From the NCBI GenBank assembly GCA_030549495.1, contig JAUIRK010000988.1, positions 62,001 through 126,000 of the forward strand: DNA of 64,000 bases, given 5' to 3'. Every line of letters begins with the position of its first letter. The first letter of the stretch is position 1. A program made the translations under genes and the position numbers. The DNA is from Nectonema munidae (Eukaryota > Nematomorpha > Nectonematoida > Nectonematidae). Below are positions 62,201-64,000 of the stretch, in pieces. The notes below the pieces were generated by a model. It saw only the letters and a program-made list of their open reading frames with translations. It had not been told where the DNA came from and ran no database searches.

Positions 62201-63557
62201 TATAAGCCTTCACATTTCTTTATCTTCGTTGAAAGTAAAGCCTACTTTTCTTCAAATAAATTTATTTCTTACTTTACAGTAAAAAACTCTAGTAATAGAA
62301 TTTTTTAATAATTTATAAGTAGCTTTAAGTAATGAACAAACTTATGGAAAACGAACTGCCCAACAACTAATCACAATTGATTTAAAAAGTTACTTATCGG
62401 CTAAGCTAATTGACTTATTAATGCATAAACAATGACTAAAAAATGTCAATTCATTAACAAGTAAACAATTAAATACAAATTCATTCAACAATTTGTAAAT
62501 TTATATAAAAAACAGCGCAGAGGTCTGGCAAAAAACCAGTTTTGATAGAAAAATCGTAAAATACTGAATAAACATTCTTAAAATAAAAATTTTTAAAAAT
62601 AATGTATTGAAAGCACCATTTCAAATTCTACACAAAAGTTGAAAACACTTAGTGGTATTATCTTAGGAAAATTCTCTCATTAGTTGAAATGTTTATGTAA
62701 TACTTATCAAGCTTAAAATTTATGGGTCTTTTCTTTTATTGTATTTTATTTTTCTTGAGTAATAAATTTTTGAACTCTTTTACTACTATTTATTTTGATG
62801 AAATGATATAAAAGTAAAGGACTCATTTTGCATTGAATTTAATTAATTCGTTTCTTAGTGCATATCTTCTATCGGCTAGCGTCCGCCTGTTGTTGGAAAC
62901 AACAAGTTTACATAATTATTAACATACATAAACATCAAAACAGGTTTTAAAATCTTAGTAACTGTAGTGGCTTCATTGTATCAATAAATTTTTAAAGTTT
63001 TTGGCCTACAATATTTTTTCAAAATTAATATATTTTAAAAAATTTGAAAGTTTGTATTTATTATTTTCATATCCAAAGTAAATATTTTTTATTCATTTTT
63101 TTATTAAATAAAATTTCAGCTAAAATTTTCAAAGATAGAATCGATTGATTCTCGGTAAGATCACTTTACTTAAGAACCGGTATTGTACCCTGGATTCAGA
63201 ACAGGTGTTTACATAAAATAAAATTAAACTTTCATGTTAAAGTAAGAAGAGGGAAGATTTACTAATACAGACACCTCCACGCATTTGATAACCAGGATCA
63301 CAAACAAGATAGAAGCTTTTCTCATTTTGCACGCAGTGTGAGTTAGCAACATCGAAAATAGATTTGGAATCGTTCATGGAACATTCATTCATTTCTGCAA
63401 AAATGACCAAATTAAAATTTGCTTATTTAGTCAGAGTAAGTCAACCACTTACCCTCACAATATGAGTTGTTTATTAATGTAAACTCGGGTGGACAAATAA
63501 CAATCTCAATTCCATTAAGCGCTCTTACTTTTTTAGGATACTGCACAGCACACACAA
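47088..63557 (-). CDS. Multi-exon EGF-repeat extracellular protein (partial; nine exons, 5' end off the window)
   Basis: A gene split over nine exons in this span. In transcript order the exons are 63453-63557, 63275-63394, 59220-59357, 59050-59169, 57356-57457, 53713-53817, 47448-47557, 47276-47395 and 47088-47225. All have GT/AG borders and matching phases. The first six introns are phase 1, as is usual for shuffled EGF modules, and the last two are phase 0. The exons at 59 kb encode EGF-like domains with six cysteines each (ENHLCTYVPENSTCSGG..., FCPTITSRTCEVHSHCH...). The exons at 63 kb and 57 kb hold partial or atypical cysteine modules. The C-terminal part (about 160 residues) has few cysteines and no membrane helix that I can see, and ends ...ALNKDLKKQ. 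It is presumably a secreted or cell-surface protein. The tick Bm86/ATAQ antigens are one EGF-repeat comparison, but I cannot assign orthology. The start lies beyond 64000. Confidence 0.75.
47276..47395 (-). CDS. EGF-repeat gene, eighth visible exon
   Basis: 120 nt, phase 0 to 0, short introns of 52 and 50 bases on either side. It encodes VKEVSTKDENFKNYIVLKYL then IDVAKMNQKGFIYELINENE. Confidence 0.7.
47448..47557 (-). CDS. EGF-repeat gene, seventh visible exon
   Basis: 110 nt, phase 1 to 0, ttttag acceptor and gtaata donor. It encodes DRERVFSDETRSRLGFLSES then WSFCIEKLEKIYSKELN, with no EGF pattern. Confidence 0.7.
47885..48690 (+). mobile_element. LINE gag-like ORF1 fragment (decayed), inside an intron
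   Basis: Pieces in shifting frames read KTYSNIVSKREG, then NKAKIIELKKCIVSKINLKE and NAIKNSFDIVPKKTLKPRFF ending IKGISKDM. This order resembles the gag-like ORF1 of R1/LOA-group LINEs. The match is by memory of the family pattern only. It is interrupted near 48069 by a G/C-rich transposon-end-like sequence. Confidence 0.4.
48069..51094 (+). mobile_element. Possible element with CAGxGGCGTAGC ends
   Basis: cagaggcgtagc at 48069 is inverse to gctacgccactg ending at 51094. Both are followed inward by C/G-rich words with catgtac, and both are flanked by TA. Similar ends lie near 10025 and 38161. The right end is also part of the 300-bp repeat below, so the pairing of these two ends is uncertain. 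Confidence 0.3.
50090..50640. repeat. Tandem repeat, unit about 150 bp, four copies
   Basis: gaaattggcattgttgattt-like landmarks occur at 50099, 50249, 50401 and 50555 (spacings 150, 152, 154). Each is followed by tgtatatttcatgtaaaat and an AAATAAACCGCA-type word. The last copy is the most degraded. Confidence 0.8.
50771..53115. repeat. Degenerating tandem repeat, unit about 280-324 bp, roughly eight units
   Basis: A landmark (tacgcttaa-tagagatac-gtcagaatttt) at 50771 returns at 51095 (period 324). It then recurs in ever poorer form near 51391, 51684, 51972, 52271, 52549, 52788 and 53030. Each unit has the order ATTTTAGACAT, GGTATCA, a G run, a T-rich stretch and a C-rich stretch before the landmark. 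From about 51200 on, the sequence turns into long G, T and C homopolymers. The apparent long frames at 52144-53242 are products of these runs and are not genes. Confidence 0.75.
53279..53333 (-). repeat. CACTGTAAAAA-type transposon end (inverse of 46543)
   Basis: Read on the minus strand it starts cactgtaaaaaacgcgc and continues to aatctaaacacaaa, the same words in the same order as the start of the repeat at 46543. The octamer cactagaa follows directly at 53334-53341 and also lies at 46513-46520. Confidence 0.5.
53713..53817 (-). CDS. EGF-repeat gene, sixth visible exon
   Basis: 105 nt, phase 1 to 1, tttttag acceptor and gtgagc donor. It encodes IEIQELEIIKEGSKLMLAGA then FIPPTVGKCYTKRQ, the end of the EGF part. 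The next intron is about 6.2 kb and holds the degraded G-rich repeat. Confidence 0.7.
53820..55850. other. Intron of the EGF gene; no further gene recognised
   Basis: AT-rich. At 54468 a plus-strand segment after tgtttcag reads ARNEMSEDFVKSLFEKRNNL then EKDGRISQYS and a stop; it could be a terminal exon of a nested gene, but I find no partner exon. Confidence 0.4.
56034..56087. repeat. Short palindromic element, left-arm copy
   Basis: ctaaggaacgatttgg meets its inverse at a central GATC-like point and extends to ttcaatactga. The near-perfect palindrome of about 54 bases is nested in the left arm of the large inverted repeat. Confidence 0.7.
56963..57020. repeat. Short palindromic element, right-arm copy
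   Basis: gtcagtattgaactaagg, then aacgatttgg and its inverse, about 58 bases. It is the counterpart of the palindrome at 56034. A single half (tcagtattgaactaaggaac...) occurs alone at about 57263-57293. Confidence 0.7.
57356..57457 (-). CDS. EGF-repeat gene, fifth visible exon
   Basis: 102 nt, phase 1 to 1, ttttcag acceptor and gtaaga donor. It encodes ETCNGNTKDIKDYDNHEYFC then MCDSGIARVNYKC, a four-cysteine EGF-like half module. Confidence 0.75.
57690..57985 (+). mobile_element. CR1/L2-like LINE 3' end, in an intron
   Basis: Reads KKHFGKNFFSNSINDWNSLP, then AYVVNSPNLNIFKQRLEYSF and a stop at about 57831. This is the usual C-terminus (FF--R--N-WN-LP--VV-A---N-FK--L) of CR1/L2/RTE-type LINE ORF2 proteins. 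A short 3' UTR follows. It is 5'-truncated, with only about 45 codons left. Confidence 0.7.
57990..59049. other. Intron of the EGF gene; nothing further recognised
   Basis: AT-rich. The phrase tcggctagcgtccgtctgt (about 58425) recurs as atcggctagcgtccgcctgt near 62873, marking a dispersed repeat. Confidence 0.4.
59050..59169 (-). CDS. EGF-repeat gene, fourth visible exon (EGF module)
   Basis: 120 nt, phase 1 to 1, tttag acceptor and gtgaga donor. Six cysteines in EGF spacing: CPTITSRTCEVHSHC then YKCHCSLDYRYQFVDC. Confidence 0.78.
   Translation of the reverse strand, partial: VSVQLLPLERVKYIPIVIEQSVYINVTALLITVTSSSIA
59220..59357 (-). CDS. EGF-repeat gene, third visible exon (EGF module)
   Basis: 138 nt, phase 1 to 1, attag acceptor and gtaact donor. 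A complete EGF-like module with six cysteines: CTYVPENSTCSGGSEC then GFACYCKGEYAY then HERTC. Confidence 0.78.
60149..60415 (+). repeat. Dispersed repeat starting CAGGGCCGGT, copy 1
   Basis: cagggccggtattagtg, then a tacaaaatggaatgcgcagg word, ending near cactgcggccgcatagg. It looks like a short nonautonomous transposon. A second partial copy lies at 61918. Confidence 0.5.
61918..62035 (+). repeat. Dispersed repeat, partial copy 2
   Basis: cagggccttatgcaaaatgg, then attgcgcaggaaccagtgtg, aligned with the copy at 60149 for about 120 bases in the same orientation. Confidence 0.5.
62036..63274. other. Intron of the EGF gene; nothing recognised
   Basis: AT-rich, with no exon-like segment that I could place. 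A missing EGF exon between 59357 and 63275 cannot be excluded. Confidence 0.4.
63275..63394 (-). CDS. EGF-repeat gene, second visible exon
   Basis: 120 nt after a tttttgcag acceptor. It encodes MNECSMNDSKSIFDVANSHC then SFYLVCDPGYQMRG. The donor is weak: gtgtct is chosen because its phase joins the next exon in frame. An alternative gtatta six bases on would create a stop at the join, unless another exon lies between. Confidence 0.6.
63453..63557 (-). CDS. EGF-repeat gene, first visible exon
   Basis: 105 nt between a tatttag acceptor and a gtaagt donor, phase 1 to 1. It encodes VCAVQYPKKVRALNG then IVICPPEFTLINNSYCE, with three cysteines. Confidence 0.65.
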
Positions 63558-64000
63558 CTAAATAGCAATGAAGACATGAGCAAACAAATGAGGATTTTAG
63601 AAAGAATTATGTACCATAAGCCCAAAACCCGACATAACAGAAAAAGTAAAAAGGTAAATTTTGGGGTGGAATAAGGAAGAGAAAACTACAACACCTTTAT
63701 TCCTCTTCAAGATCATTTTGAAAAATGAATTGTCATCAAAGAATGAAAAATAAAAATAGTTAATTTGAATACTTATTAAGCACACCAGGATGGAAAATTA
63801 AAATATAAGAAAATCTCTGGATACGCATCTGGCCTTTGGAATATTATCTAAGAGCATATTTCTTATATCTTCAATTATTTTTCTGAAAAAGAGTTTATAT
63901 AATCACAATTTGCTATATTGGTTTTCGAAGCAGTTATTCACTATTTCAAGGGTATTTAAAAATCTATCTAACAATACGCTATTTCAATTAACATTAAAAG
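63558..64000. other. Intron sequence upstream of the first visible EGF exon
   Basis: No exon-like segment recognised. The gene's upstream exons lie beyond the window. Confidence 0.4.

Overview
The window reads as AT-rich nuclear DNA of an invertebrate animal. Coding signal is sparse and most recognisable sequence is transposon. The two host genes found are split by introns: a cytochrome c oxidase subunit 6A (COX6A) exon, and a multi-exon EGF-repeat gene on the minus strand. I cannot name the species. The transposon mix (RNase H-bearing and Jockey-like LINEs, BED-finger hAT, GTF2IRD2-type hAT, FLYWCH-type MULE, Ty3-like integrase) would fit a chelicerate or crustacean, but that is inference.

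Layout. 1-16.6 kb is a transposon graveyard: at least five pieces of one RNase H-bearing LINE family on both strands, a decayed MULE, a Ty3-like Pol fossil, an RTE-like LINE 3' end, hAT remnants and a 149-bp tandem repeat. 16.8-37.6 kb is the most striking part, an A-L-A-L-A-L-A array. A is a 1.25-kb block carrying a COX6A coding exon (four copies). L is a full-length 5.27-kb LINE (three copies, same strand, nearly identical). The first A is preceded by a splice-acceptor-like sequence, and the last A runs into unrelated DNA exactly where the others run into the LINE 5' end. The block therefore behaves like a 1.25-kb target-site duplication around one LINE insertion, later amplified in tandem. 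38.5-43.3 kb holds a broken Jockey-like LINE split by a complete hAT transposon (8-bp target duplication, 16-bp terminal inverted repeats, intact 592-aa transposase), then a second, dead hAT. 43.9-44.8 kb has a 28-bp tandem repeat and a 113-bp-arm foldback.

47.1-63.6 kb holds the minus-strand EGF-repeat gene, found by joining small open segments with consistent splice sites and phases. Nine exons are visible and the gene continues beyond the right edge. Its introns hold a LINE gag-like fragment, a 150-bp repeat, a roughly 300-bp repeat whose units decay into G/T homopolymer (probably failed consensus), a large inverted repeat with exon-like arms, a short palindrome family and a CR1-like LINE end.

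Several copy-specific frameshifts in the LINE array lie in homopolymer runs and may be sequencing errors. The COX6A/LINE array and the EGF gene are the observations most worth following.
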